A stretch of 64,000 nt of DNA from Treponema sp. (GTDB lineage: Bacteria; Spirochaetota; Spirochaetia; Treponematales; Treponemataceae), in assembly GCA_017553635.1 (NCBI GenBank), contig JAFZKN010000012.1:66483-130482 (forward strand), given 5' to 3'. The notes beneath the pieces are model-generated. The model worked only from the letters and a program-made list of their open reading frames with translations, had not been told where the DNA came from and did not search any database. A program made the position numbers and the translations under genes. Positions 8,259 through 16,698 of the stretch are shown here, piece after piece; positions within the stretch are counted from its first letter, which is position 1; every line of letters begins with the position of its first letter.

Positions 8259-9455
8259 ATGGCAAAGATTCAGATGAAAAATGCAATCGCCGAACTTGAC
8301 GGCGATGAAATGACACGTGTTTTATGGAAGGTAATTAAAGATGAGCTTCTTTTACCTTATATCGATTTAAAGACAGAATATTTTGACTTAGGCCTTAAAA
8401 GCCGCGACGATTCTGAAGACAAGATTACGTATGCATCAGCAGAAGCAATCAAAAGACTTCATGTAGGTGTTAAATGCGCAACAATCACTTCTAACCAGGC
8501 CCGCATGGAAGAATACAAACTTAAAGCCCTTACTCCAAGTCCAAACGGAATCATCAGGGCAGAACTCGACGGTACTGTATTCCGCGAACCGATCTTTGTA
8601 AAAAACATTCACGGAACTGTAAGCTGCTGGAAAAAACCGATTGTCCTCGGACGCCACGCTTATGGCGATGTTTATAAAAACTGTGAAATTAAATGTCCGA
8701 CTGCCGGAAAAGCAGAGCTTGTATTTACAGGCGTTGACGGAAAAGAAATCCGCAAGACAATCATGGATATGAAAGGACCTGGAATCATTCAGGGAATTCA
8801 CAACCTCGATAATTCAATCGAAAGCTTTGCACGCTGCTGCTTTACTTATGCGCTCGACAGAAAAATAAGTGTATGGTTTGGTGCAAAAGATACAATCAGT
8901 AAAACTTATGACGGAAACTTTAAAGCAATTTTCCAGCGTGTATTTGAAGAAGAATATAAAGAAAAATTTGAAAAAGCCGGAATAGAATACTTCTACACTT
9001 TGATTGACGATGCAGTTGCACGCGTTATGAGAAGCGAAGGCGGTTTTATGTGGGCTACCAAAAATTATGATGGCGATGTCATGTCTGACATGATTGCTTC
9101 TGCATGCGGAAGCCTTGCCATGATGACTTCTGTTCTCGTAAGCCCTGACGGAAACTTTGAATACGAAGCAAGCCATGGTACTGTTCAGAAACACTATTAC
9201 CGCTATCTTAAGGGAGAAAAAACTTCTACAAACCCTGTTGCAACAATTTTCGCATGGACAGGTGCTCTTGCAAAACGCGGTGAACTTGATGGAACTCCTG
9301 AACTTACAGATTTTGCAAAACGTCTTGAAAAAGCAACTTTGCAGACAATCGAAGACGGTTACATGACAGGTGACATTGCACGTATCGCAGAACCTGCTGC
9401 AAAAGAAGTTCTTGATTCATGGCAGTTTATCGCAGCAATAAAAGAAAGACTTTAA
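8259..9455 (+). CDS. icd: NADP-dependent isocitrate dehydrogenase, eukaryote-like subfamily
   Basis: Oxidative decarboxylation of isocitrate to 2-oxoglutarate in the cytoplasm, supplying glutamate synthesis. The 398-aa protein matches the homodimeric subfamily that includes eukaryotic IDH: GDEMTRVLW near the N-terminus, VGVKCATIT, SPNGIIRAELDGTVFREP and GRHAYGDVY. A longer in-frame extension from a GTG at 8175 is rejected because the promoter lies inside it; ATG 8259 gives the standard N-terminus. A porin-like gene follows after 26 bp. Confidence 0.93.
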   Translation: MAKIQMKNAIAELDGDEMTRVLWKVIKDELLLPYIDLKTEYFDLGLKSRDDSEDKITYASAEAIKRLHVGVKCATITSNQARMEEYKLKALTPSPNGIIRAELDGTVFREPIFVKNIHGTVSCWKKPIVLGRHAYGDVYKNCEIKCPTAGKAELVFTGVDGKEIRKTIMDMKGPGIIQGIHNLDNSIESFARCCFTYALDRKISVWFGAKDTISKTYDGNFKAIFQRVFEEEYKEKFEKAGIEYFYTLIDDAVARVMRSEGGFMWATKNYDGDVMSDMIASACGSLAMMTSVLVSPDGNFEYEASHGTVQKHYYRYLKGEKTSTNPVATIFAWTGALAKRGELDGTPELTDFAKRLEKATLQTIEDGYMTGDIARIAEPAAKEVLDSWQFIAAIKERL

Positions 9456-9481
9456 TATTTTCATAAAAAAGGAGATGAATT

Positions 9482-10732
9482 ATGAAAAAGTTTTTATCAG
9501 TTATAGCATTTGCTTTAACTCTCGGATTTACAGGCTTTGCACAGGTTCTTGATAAGCCGATAGTCCAGAACACACTCTGGACAGGTTTTGGAAATCCTAC
9601 AGGCGAACCTGGAAGTGCAGCTCGTCCTGACTTCCGCTGGTACGGATTTATCGACACACTTCAGGTAAGAGCAGACATTGATGACTTTATCATTGACGGT
9701 ATGCTTGCATGGGGTGCACTTACTACAACAGATATCAATAATCACGTTGATGGATTTACTTTTGCAAATACAAGATTAAAACCAATCAGTTTTATGCTCG
9801 AAGATATTCCTTCACCCGCCATTGATCCATTTGATGGAAACAGAAATCACAATGATAAATACAACTACGGTGACGACTCGTATTATCTTAACTTTATCTG
9901 GAATCCACTTGATAACCTGAGCTTTGGAATCGGTACTCGACTTGAATGGGATGTAGGTCCTTCTCCAAGCCGCGGTGCATACACATGGGAAGCAAGATCA
10001 CATGTTAACGAAGGTGACCTTCGTGACGGTGTACCTGGAGAAGTTCCTGTTGCAGGCTTCCTTTATTATCCTAACACATATGCACAGAAAGCTCTTGCAG
10101 TAAGATATAAATATAAAAATCTTTTTGAACTCGGCGGTGCAATTCAGGATGGATCAAGTACATCTGCACTTGCAACAAACGTAGGATTTGAAATTACTCC
10201 TGTTGACTTTCTTACAATTGCATTCGCATATGAAAGACTTTTCCTTGATGATTCACACATGTATACAGGCGCAACAGTAAGACTTTCAAAAGATTTTATC
10301 ATCGACGGTTATGTTGCATTCAATAACATCGGTAAAAATTATAAGAGAACAGGTAAATGGGGAACAGGTGGTGGGGTTCTCATCAACTTTTCAAAAATCA
10401 ATCTTTCTGTAAGACCTGAAGCAGGCTTTACATGGTACTCTGATTCTGATTACACAATGGCATTCTACACAGGTGGAAAAGTTAATTACGACTTTATGAA
10501 AAATTATCATCTTGGATGCTGGGTATCATTTGCATGGGGTGCTTCAGATGAAAACTGGGGAAGCGACAGAACAGGTGGATTTATATTCAACATCAGACCT
10601 GAGTTCTCATTTGACTTAAGTCAGAATCACAATTTTGCAGTTACAACAGAATTTGAAAGCCTTACAGACAATCACAAAAACTCATGGGATTCTATTCTCG
10701 TTGGTCTTTACTGGAGATTTAAATCTAGATAA
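9482..10732 (+). CDS. Exported porin-like outer-membrane protein
   Basis: A 416-aa protein with a signal peptide (MKKFLSVIAFALTLGFTGFA, then Q) and a body rich in aromatic and Gly residues arranged as amphipathic strands. Its C-terminus (ILVGLYWRFKSR) resembles a last strand of a barrel. Treponemes have many such proteins, but I do not recognise a specific family. A strong AAGGAGATG ribosome-binding site precedes the ATG. It may be cotranscribed with icd. Its 3' end overlaps convergent murI by 8 bp. Confidence 0.65.
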   Translation: MKKFLSVIAFALTLGFTGFAQVLDKPIVQNTLWTGFGNPTGEPGSAARPDFRWYGFIDTLQVRADIDDFIIDGMLAWGALTTTDINNHVDGFTFANTRLKPISFMLEDIPSPAIDPFDGNRNHNDKYNYGDDSYYLNFIWNPLDNLSFGIGTRLEWDVGPSPSRGAYTWEARSHVNEGDLRDGVPGEVPVAGFLYYPNTYAQKALAVRYKYKNLFELGGAIQDGSSTSALATNVGFEITPVDFLTIAFAYERLFLDDSHMYTGATVRLSKDFIIDGYVAFNNIGKNYKRTGKWGTGGGVLINFSKINLSVRPEAGFTWYSDSDYTMAFYTGGKVNYDFMKNYHLGCWVSFAWGASDENWGSDRTGGFIFNIRPEFSFDLSQNHNFAVTTEFESLTDNHKNSWDSILVGLYWRFKSR

Positions 10733-11576
10733 TTCCGCCCCACTCCAAGTGGTAACGGCTGCAGATCACGTCGTATTCATTACGGTCTTTCGCTTTTGAA
10801 AGGCCTGTGACATACAGACGTGATTTTTTATGTTCATGCTGAATTTTAGAATTTAACTTATTATCCGTTTCATCAGAAACTGTATCATTCTGATTAAGAG
10901 AATTGAAAATCGATAGCGCACGGTTTGTAACGCCTTCCCTTGAATCAACAATTTTTATCGTTCCACCAGATACACTGTCTGCTGCTTCCTGAATTATTTC
11001 TGCAAGATTTAAAAAATGCGTGCACCCGAGAATTATTGTATCACAGTTATTTTCGTAAAAAAAATTTACAGCCGGCATTACAGCATTTATACATTCTTCT
11101 TTCGAAGCTGTAAAAGATTCATGTTCGATAAAAGAAATCAAATCTGAATCTGAACGGAGAATAAGACTGCAGTCAGACGCAAAATGATTTTTAAGGTCGA
11201 TATTGTACTGGCTGTCTACAGTTGCTTTTGTAGCAAGAAGTCCAAGACGGCGCTTTTTAGAAACCGATGCAGCAAGTTTAATTGCAGGAACCGTTCCAAC
11301 AAAATGAGTCGCCGGAAAAACTTCTCTTAATACATCAAGAGTATTAACACTCATCGTATTGCATGCAACAATAAATACTTTAGGGTCAAATTTATCTATT
11401 ATTTTTTCTGCGATTTTAAGAACGCATTTTACTATTTCTTCGTGTGTCTTTTCTCCATACGGAAAATTAGCAGTATCACCTACATATACACATGACACTT
11501 CGCCCTGCTTTTCGAGAAGATATGTTAAATAAGGAATTCCGCCCGTACCGGAATCTAAAAATGCAAAATCCACCAT
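10725..11576 (-). CDS. murI: Glutamate racemase
   Basis: Makes D-glutamate for peptidoglycan. The 283-aa protein has the family signatures: DSGTGGIPYL near the N-terminus and both catalytic cysteines, in VACNTMSV and LGCTHFLNL. It is a soluble cytoplasmic enzyme. A ~30-residue segment near the C-terminus rich in Asn, Asp and Lys looks like a low-complexity insertion. It has no Shine-Dalgarno sequence; a promoter lies 8 nt before the ATG. It is divergent from the pentapeptide-repeat gene, with start codons 54 bp apart. Confidence 0.93.
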   Translation of the reverse strand: MVDFAFLDSGTGGIPYLTYLLEKQGEVSCVYVGDTANFPYGEKTHEEIVKCVLKIAEKIIDKFDPKVFIVACNTMSVNTLDVLREVFPATHFVGTVPAIKLAASVSKKRRLGLLATKATVDSQYNIDLKNHFASDCSLILRSDSDLISFIEHESFTASKEECINAVMPAVNFFYENNCDTIILGCTHFLNLAEIIQEAADSVSGGTIKIVDSREGVTNRALSIFNSLNQNDTVSDETDNKLNSKIQHEHKKSRLYVTGLSKAKDRNEYDVICSRYHLEWGGII

Positions 11577-11584
11577 ACTTTCTG

Positions 11585-11613
11585 ATTTTATCTATTTGAC
11601 TAATTAACCGCAA
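11585..11613 (-). promoter_or_regulatory. murI promoter, apparently leaderless
   Basis: Minus-strand TTGCGG, 17-bp spacer and TAAAAT, ending 8 nt before the murI ATG. It overlaps the opposing promoter of the pentapeptide gene. Confidence 0.6.
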
Positions 11614-11624
11614 TACCTTACCAT
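11596..11624 (+). promoter_or_regulatory. Promoter of the pentapeptide-repeat gene, apparently leaderless
   Basis: TTGACT, 17-bp spacer and TACCAT, ending 6 nt before the ATG at 11631. Its -35 lies inside the murI promoter spacer, so the two polymerases would compete for the same DNA. Confidence 0.6.
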
Positions 11625-11630
11625 ATCTAT

Positions 11631-12311
11631 ATGTTTGCACAGAATAACTGTATAGAACCCGGCTGCCCGAAATCGGCATTATCTACGTTCAATAATGACA
11701 AAGAAATCACAGAAATGCCGGGATACTGCCTCGAGCACTCAAAGAATCCGGAAAAAACCAAGCAGGAAATCTTTGACTACATCAATTCTCACGAAAAAAT
11801 CGTAGGACTTAACGCAGGCGGAATCGTCTTTGAAAACATAGACCTTACAAATAAGAAATTCTACGGCTGCAATTTTATGCACTGTCATTTTATAAATATT
11901 CATTCAACAGGCTTAAGAAGCAGAATGAGTATGTTTGACTTTGCAATATTCTCGGACTGCAACCTTCTTCAGTCCAACATGCAGTTTACCTCTTTCGCTG
12001 GTTCAACTTTTTCACACACTCTGTTTACTGGAAGTGATATGATTCAGAACAACTTTAGTGGAATCCAGTCATACCAGTCATCATTTGACGATTCTGACCT
12101 TTACAACTCAAGATTTGTACGTGCAAAACTGATTGATACATCGTTCAGAAACTGCAATGTTAAAAAAACTGTATTTCATGTAATTGAACAGCAGAATGTT
12201 CTGTTTAAATATTCAAATACACGAGAAGCAATTTTTGATGATGACCAGAGTGAACTTTTTATCGGTGAACTTTCAAACAAAATCGGCTACGTACTTGAGC
12301 CACAGGACTGA
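11631..12311 (+). CDS. Pentapeptide-repeat protein with an N-terminal Cys/His motif
   Basis: Of 226 aa, residues ~60-215 show repeated A(D/N)LXX-like pentapeptides (for example FENIDLTNKKF, CNFMHCHF, SDLYNSRFVRAKL), expected to form a right-handed quadrilateral beta-helix. The first ~40 residues contain Cys7, Cys12 and a CLEH pair near residue 33, which could bind a metal. No signal peptide. The molecular role is not evident. The stop codon lies 8 bp before the next ATG, so it is cotranscribed with the metallo-beta-lactamase-fold gene. Confidence 0.75.
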   Translation: MFAQNNCIEPGCPKSALSTFNNDKEITEMPGYCLEHSKNPEKTKQEIFDYINSHEKIVGLNAGGIVFENIDLTNKKFYGCNFMHCHFINIHSTGLRSRMSMFDFAIFSDCNLLQSNMQFTSFAGSTFSHTLFTGSDMIQNNFSGIQSYQSSFDDSDLYNSRFVRAKLIDTSFRNCNVKKTVFHVIEQQNVLFKYSNTREAIFDDDQSELFIGELSNKIGYVLEPQD

Positions 12312-12319
12312 GGTATAAT

Positions 12320-12919
12320 ATGAAGATTTACTTTCATCTTAACATCGAAGGCTTTTCTAACTGCTACGTAATCGTAAATGAGCTCACTTCTGAAGCAATT
12401 ATCGTTGACCCAGGAATCATTACACCGCAGATTATCGAGAATATCGAAAAGGGCGGTTTTACACTTGCAGGTGTTCTTGTTACACATAATCACGGAAGTC
12501 ATGTCCATGGACTTCAGACATTAAGAAAGATTTATACACCGCAGATTTTTGCAGCCGACTGGGAAGTAGCCGGCAACGAGACCTATGTTTTAAAAGATGA
12601 AGGAATTATTCAGATTGCCGGATTAACTGTGGGCTATATGTCTGTTCCAGGACACACACCAGACTCCATGGTTTACAAAATCGGGAATGTCCTTTTTACA
12701 GGAGATGTAATTTCTGCAGGGAAAATCGGCTCATCAAACAATAAATTTTCAGAACAGGCACTCATTAAAAACATAAACGAGAAAATTCTTTCACAGCAGG
12801 AAGAAACTATTTTAATGCCAGGCCACGGACCTCCAACAACAGTTGCAGCAGAAAAAATGTTCAACCTGGCTATCAACCCGAAAGAAACAGGTATACGTGA
12901 AAAGCTCGGACTCATTTAA
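12320..12919 (+). CDS. Metallo-beta-lactamase-fold hydrolase with altered metal site
   Basis: A 199-aa glyoxalase II-like hydrolase of the small bacterial type. Metal-ligand motifs are recognisable: THNHGSH where the family has THxHxDH, then PGHTPDS, LFTGDV and a final MPGHGP. The Asp that helps hold the second metal is Ser here, so the second site may be weakened. The substrate is unknown, probably a thioester or phosphoester. GAGG, 6 nt before the ATG, is the ribosome-binding site. The ATG is preceded directly by TATAAT, but the gene lies so close behind its neighbour that an operon is more likely. Confidence 0.82.
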   Translation: MKIYFHLNIEGFSNCYVIVNELTSEAIIVDPGIITPQIIENIEKGGFTLAGVLVTHNHGSHVHGLQTLRKIYTPQIFAADWEVAGNETYVLKDEGIIQIAGLTVGYMSVPGHTPDSMVYKIGNVLFTGDVISAGKIGSSNNKFSEQALIKNINEKILSQQEETILMPGHGPPTTVAAEKMFNLAINPKETGIREKLGLI

Positions 12920-13403
12920 TATTCCTGTAATTGTTTTTCATCCGAATACTCTTCAGGAATTAACACTCTTAAGAAATTCTCTTTTGCAGGAAAAATATAA
13001 AGACTTTTTTCCACTCTACCCTTTATACGGATTTTTTTCATCTGAAAATTTTTCAGTCAACTTAAAATCTGATTTTAGAAAATTAAATAAGGCATCTATT
13101 GAATTTATTTTTGAAAAAAAAGGTATACTTTATTTTGCAGGGAAAAATACAACCGGTCTAACTCAAACCGGTTTTAAGGAATTTTTTTTTATAATTCCTG
13201 CTGCAATAAATAAAAAAACAGACGACAAAAAACTGTCATCTGTTTTTTTAAATTCGATAAAAACTGTTTCAAAGTTTAACTTAAAGCCGCTTATAAAACT
13301 CGATAATGCACTCACTTACAAATCCTTTCAGATTGCAGATTGTACGGTATTAAACAACGACTTTTCATTAAGCGAAAGTTTCTGGGTAAAGGTTAATTCA
13401 TAA
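12897..13403 (+). CDS. Hypothetical protein
   Basis: I do not recognise this protein. A GTG start at 12897 (CAGG a few bases upstream) gives 168 aa and overlaps the previous gene by 23 bp, typical of translational coupling. A longer ATG start at 12843 would lie deep inside that gene. No signal peptide or membrane segment is visible. The protein alternates beta-rich and Lys-rich segments (IPVIVFHP, ILYFAGKN, FFFIIPAAI). The 3' end overlaps convergent ilvN by 11 bp. Confidence 0.55.
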   Translation: MKSSDSFNIPVIVFHPNTLQELTLLRNSLLQEKYKDFFPLYPLYGFFSSENFSVNLKSDFRKLNKASIEFIFEKKGILYFAGKNTTGLTQTGFKEFFFIIPAAINKKTDDKKLSSVFLNSIKTVSKFNLKPLIKLDNALTYKSFQIADCTVLNNDFSLSESFWVKVNS

Positions 13404-13884
13404 CCTCTTCGCCACGACCCATTGCCGTAAGACCTGTCTTTACAAACTCAAGAATTCCAAACGGTTCAAGAAGTCTGATGAGGCTTTCGATTTTATCTTC
13501 ACTACCCGTTGCTTCTACAATCACAGAAGTAAGTCCCACATCAACGATATGTGCCCTGAAGATGTTGCAAGTTTCGATAATTACGGCACGTGATTCGCCT
13601 GAAGCCTTTACCTTGATGAGAGCAGTTTCCCTTTCGCATGTATTTTTGCTGTCACAGTGAACGATAGAAATAACTTCGACTAATTTTGAAAGCTGTTTTT
13701 CAATCTGTTCAAGAATGTATTCATCACCTTTTACGACAATAGTCATTCTTGACTGACCTGGATTGTTTGTTTCGCACACTGTAAGGCTGTCGATATTGTA
13801 ACCGCGGCGGCTGAAAAGTCCAGACACACGGCTCAAAACACCTGCATGGTTTTCTACTAAAACAGACAATACGTATTTTTCCAT
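13393..13884 (-). CDS. ilvN: Acetolactate synthase small (regulatory) subunit
   Basis: A 163-aa regulatory subunit of acetohydroxyacid synthase for branched-chain amino-acid synthesis. The N-terminal ACT domain carries the family signature VLVENHAGVLSRVSGLFSRRG and NIDSLTV, which bind valine and adjust feedback inhibition. The C-terminal half activates the catalytic subunit, ending LEPFGILEFVKTG. The large subunit gene is not here. It follows thrA on the same strand after 42 bp that contain a small GGGG/CCCC hairpin. The ribosome-binding site is GTGGAG. Confidence 0.93.
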   Translation of the reverse strand: MEKYVLSVLVENHAGVLSRVSGLFSRRGYNIDSLTVCETNNPGQSRMTIVVKGDEYILEQIEKQLSKLVEVISIVHCDSKNTCERETALIKVKASGESRAVIIETCNIFRAHIVDVGLTSVIVEATGSEDKIESLIRLLEPFGILEFVKTGLTAMGRGEEVMN

Positions 13885-13926
13885 AATTTTTCTCCACTTA
13901 TAATTACGGGGAATTACCCCCGCATA

Positions 13927-16428
13927 TTATCTTTCCATATTAAAACTTACAGTTCTTAAAATGTCTCCGAATACTCCGGCTGCAGTAACACCAGCTCCGG
14001 CTCCATAACCCCTTACAGTAAGCGGAATCGGCTGATAGCGTTCTGTGTAGAATACAAAAGCGTTTTCACCGCCCTTTACGCTGTAAAGAGGATCAGTTAC
14101 TGGAACTTCCATCATTCCGACACTGGCCTTTCCGTTTTTAATTGTAGCACCCATTCTTAAAACCATGTTCTTTTTCTTTAACTCTTCCATTTTCTTTTCG
14201 AAGTAGTCATCTACTTTAGAAAGGTTTGCCATAAATTCGTCTACAGTTCCCGTTGCATCAAATGTTTTAGGGAAAACCGGAATTAACTCAATGTCCGTAA
14301 GCTCTATGTCATATCCGGATTCACGCGCAATAATCAAAGCCTTTCTTGCAACGTCCTTTCCTTCAAGGTCGTCGCGGGGATCAGGTTCTGTATAGCGCAG
14401 TTCCTTTGCTTCCTTTACAGCCTGACTGAATTTAACGCCTTCGTCAAGTTTACCAAAGATATAAGAAAGACTTCCAGACATGATTCCGTTAAAGCTTTCA
14501 AGCTTATCACCAGACTTGTAAAGATTCTGAAGAGTATCAATAATAGGAAGCCCTGCTCCAACGTTTGTTTCGTAAAGGAAACGGCGGTGCATTTTATTTG
14601 CAGTGCGTCTTAACTCATGATAGAAATTAATGTCCATTGAGTTTGCCCTTTTGTTTGGAGTTGCAATACTCATTCCGGCATTAATGATGTCAAGATAACG
14701 CTCCGGTAAATCATAGCTTGCAGTACAGTCAACAAATACCGGATTAAGAGGCTTTTTCTCTTTTACAAACTTTATGATGTCATCAACATTCTGCGGACCA
14801 AAAGCAAACTGAGGCTTTTTCATCTGTTCACGCCAGTTACTTAAATCGATTCCGTCTTCGTTTAAAATCATTCCATCGATTGTAGTAATTGCAAGAACCT
14901 TTATGTCAACGTTTTCCTTTAAGAGCTTGTCATGCTGCTCGTGAATCTGGTCAATCATCGTTCCGCCGATTGTACCTGCACCAAATGCAAATACTTCGAT
15001 TGACTGAGCTGTTTTGAAAAAGAATCTGTGAACAGCTTTTACAGCAGTGTCTGCATATTCGCCGCTTATTACAGCAGAGATACAGCGTTCACTTGAACCC
15101 TGTGCAATTGCAAGAATGTTTATATCCTGACTTGAAAGTGCATTCATAAATTTAGAAGCAATTCCACGGTTAGAAATCATTCCGTCACCTACAACAGAAA
15201 TGATTGCACAGTCTTTTCTTACATCAATTTCATCGATGAGTTTTTCGCGTATTTCAAGCTCAAACTTTTTCTCGAGTGAATCAACAACCTTAGATGCTTC
15301 ATCATCACGGACACAGAATGAAATTGTATATTCAGAAGATGACTGAGTAATAAGAAGAATGGAAGTTCCGGAAGCACTTACGGCAGAGAAAATTTTACTT
15401 GCCATTCCTGTTCTTCCTCTCATGAGTGAACCGCCTACAGAAACCATGCTTACATGCTTTAAAGATGAAATTCCGCAGATGCTTGATTTTTTTCTTGATT
15501 CAAATGGTCCCTGAGAAATTCTTGTTCCGCGTGCAGAAGGATTGTGAGAGTTTAAACTCCATGCTTCTATTCCTTTTGCCTGGAGAGGAGCAATAGTTTT
15601 TGGATGAAGAACTTTTGAACCGAAGAAAGAAAGTTCCATTGCTTCTTCGTATGACATGTCGTCAACTAAGATTGCATCTTTTACAACGCGAGGGTCTGCA
15701 GTAAACACACCGTCTACATCTGTCCAGAACTCTACACGTTTAACACGAAGGGAAGCACCGATAATGGCAGCGCTAAAATCAGAACCGTTTCGTCCGAGTA
15801 AACCCATAACAGGTTTTGCGCCCATTCCCTCTTTCCATGTGCATATAAATCCAGGAAACAGAAGAATGCGTGTCTGTGTTGGACTTGCACCATCACGGAA
15901 CGGAGCACATGCTTCGTTGCAAAGTGCATAGTCTGCTTCACCTTCTTTCTGATTTCCCTGAGTAAATACAAATTTTCTTGAATCAAGTAAAATTACGCTC
16001 TGTTTTTTTGCAATTAAAACTGCTTCCATAATCGGAGCGCTTAAAAGCTCGCCCATGCCCATTATACGGCAGTAAACTGTATCAGGACATTCTCCAAATG
16101 AAACACAGCCTGCAAGAAGTTTTTCAAGTTCAACAAAATTATCTTCAAGAGATGCCATTACCTTTTCTGAATCAAATCCAGGAAGCTTTGACTGAAGCTC
16201 ATTGCAGATTTCCTTGTGAGTGTTTCTGATGTCGGTTACATAATTTGTACCTGAGATTCCTGCTACCGTTGCTTCGATAGCAGACTGAAGTGTATTAGAA
16301 ACGCCTGCTGCAGCGCTTACAACAACACTAAGACGGTCTTCTTTTGCACGATTTAAAATAATATCGGCAGAAGCCAGAATGCGGCGGGCATTAGCCATTG
16401 ACGTGCCGCCAAATTTAAGAGTAATCAT
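13927..16428 (-). CDS. thrA: Bifunctional aspartokinase / homoserine dehydrogenase
   Basis: A cytoplasmic 833-aa enzyme catalysing the first and third steps from aspartate to threonine and methionine. The N-terminal kinase (~1-300) starts with KFGGTSMANA and contains GRNGSDFSA; tandem ACT regulatory domains follow (~320-460); homoserine dehydrogenase (~475-833) has the nucleotide-binding GAGTIGGTM and a conserved RANSMDINFYHE region. The ATG at 16428 is chosen over one 18 bp upstream because AGGTGG lies 5-7 nt before it and because aspartokinases begin MxxxKFGG. Its own promoter and an ~89-nt leader precede it. Confidence 0.94.
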   Translation of the reverse strand: MITLKFGGTSMANARRILASADIILNRAKEDRLSVVVSAAAGVSNTLQSAIEATVAGISGTNYVTDIRNTHKEICNELQSKLPGFDSEKVMASLEDNFVELEKLLAGCVSFGECPDTVYCRIMGMGELLSAPIMEAVLIAKKQSVILLDSRKFVFTQGNQKEGEADYALCNEACAPFRDGASPTQTRILLFPGFICTWKEGMGAKPVMGLLGRNGSDFSAAIIGASLRVKRVEFWTDVDGVFTADPRVVKDAILVDDMSYEEAMELSFFGSKVLHPKTIAPLQAKGIEAWSLNSHNPSARGTRISQGPFESRKKSSICGISSLKHVSMVSVGGSLMRGRTGMASKIFSAVSASGTSILLITQSSSEYTISFCVRDDEASKVVDSLEKKFELEIREKLIDEIDVRKDCAIISVVGDGMISNRGIASKFMNALSSQDINILAIAQGSSERCISAVISGEYADTAVKAVHRFFFKTAQSIEVFAFGAGTIGGTMIDQIHEQHDKLLKENVDIKVLAITTIDGMILNEDGIDLSNWREQMKKPQFAFGPQNVDDIIKFVKEKKPLNPVFVDCTASYDLPERYLDIINAGMSIATPNKRANSMDINFYHELRRTANKMHRRFLYETNVGAGLPIIDTLQNLYKSGDKLESFNGIMSGSLSYIFGKLDEGVKFSQAVKEAKELRYTEPDPRDDLEGKDVARKALIIARESGYDIELTDIELIPVFPKTFDATGTVDEFMANLSKVDDYFEKKMEELKKKNMVLRMGATIKNGKASVGMMEVPVTDPLYSVKGGENAFVFYTERYQPIPLTVRGYGAGAGVTAAGVFGDILRTVSFNMER

Positions 16429-16459
16429 AAAATACCACCTTGCCAAATACCAAAATTTC

Positions 16460-16473
16460 CCCGGATAACCGGG
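16460..16473 (-). promoter_or_regulatory. Hairpin in the thrA leader
   Basis: CCCGG and CCGGG arms around a 4-nt loop, within an ~89-nt untranslated leader. There is no T-tract, so it is not a plain terminator. It could be part of a leader control element; no known riboswitch family was recognised. Confidence 0.35.
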
Positions 16474-16523
16474 AGAGCACCTTAAATCGGGTTGATATTC
16501 AGCGCTAGTAAAATTATTATTAT

Positions 16524-16552
16524 ATTATAGAACATTACTATAAATTTGACAA
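16524..16552 (-). promoter_or_regulatory. thrA promoter
   Basis: Minus-strand TTGTCA, 17-bp spacer and perfect TATAAT. Initiation near 16517 gives a leader of ~89 nt, unlike the leaderless genes nearby. Confidence 0.75.
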
Positions 16553-16593
16553 TTACAAATTCAGATTTTTTTTAATATGTGTCCGAATACCTA

Positions 16594-16623
16594 TTGACAA
16601 CAGTTAGCATTATGTTATATAAA
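16594..16623 (+). promoter_or_regulatory. Upstream promoter of the TPR-greA unit
   Basis: TTGACA, 18-bp spacer and TATAAA (a 16-bp register to TATATA is also possible). It would give a leader of about 70 nt. Confidence 0.5.
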
Positions 16624-16659
16624 ATATGCTCTTTTTCACCAAAAAATCATAATTTCTAA

Positions 16660-16687
16660 TTGACTAAAAAACGTTAAACATTATAAT
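16660..16687 (+). promoter_or_regulatory. Downstream, nearly leaderless promoter of the TPR gene
   Basis: TTGACT, 16-bp spacer and TATAAT, ending 11 nt before the ATG at 16699. The RNA would have a leader of only ~4 nt. No Shine-Dalgarno sequence is present. Confidence 0.6.
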
Positions 16688-16698
16688 TAAAATAAGAT

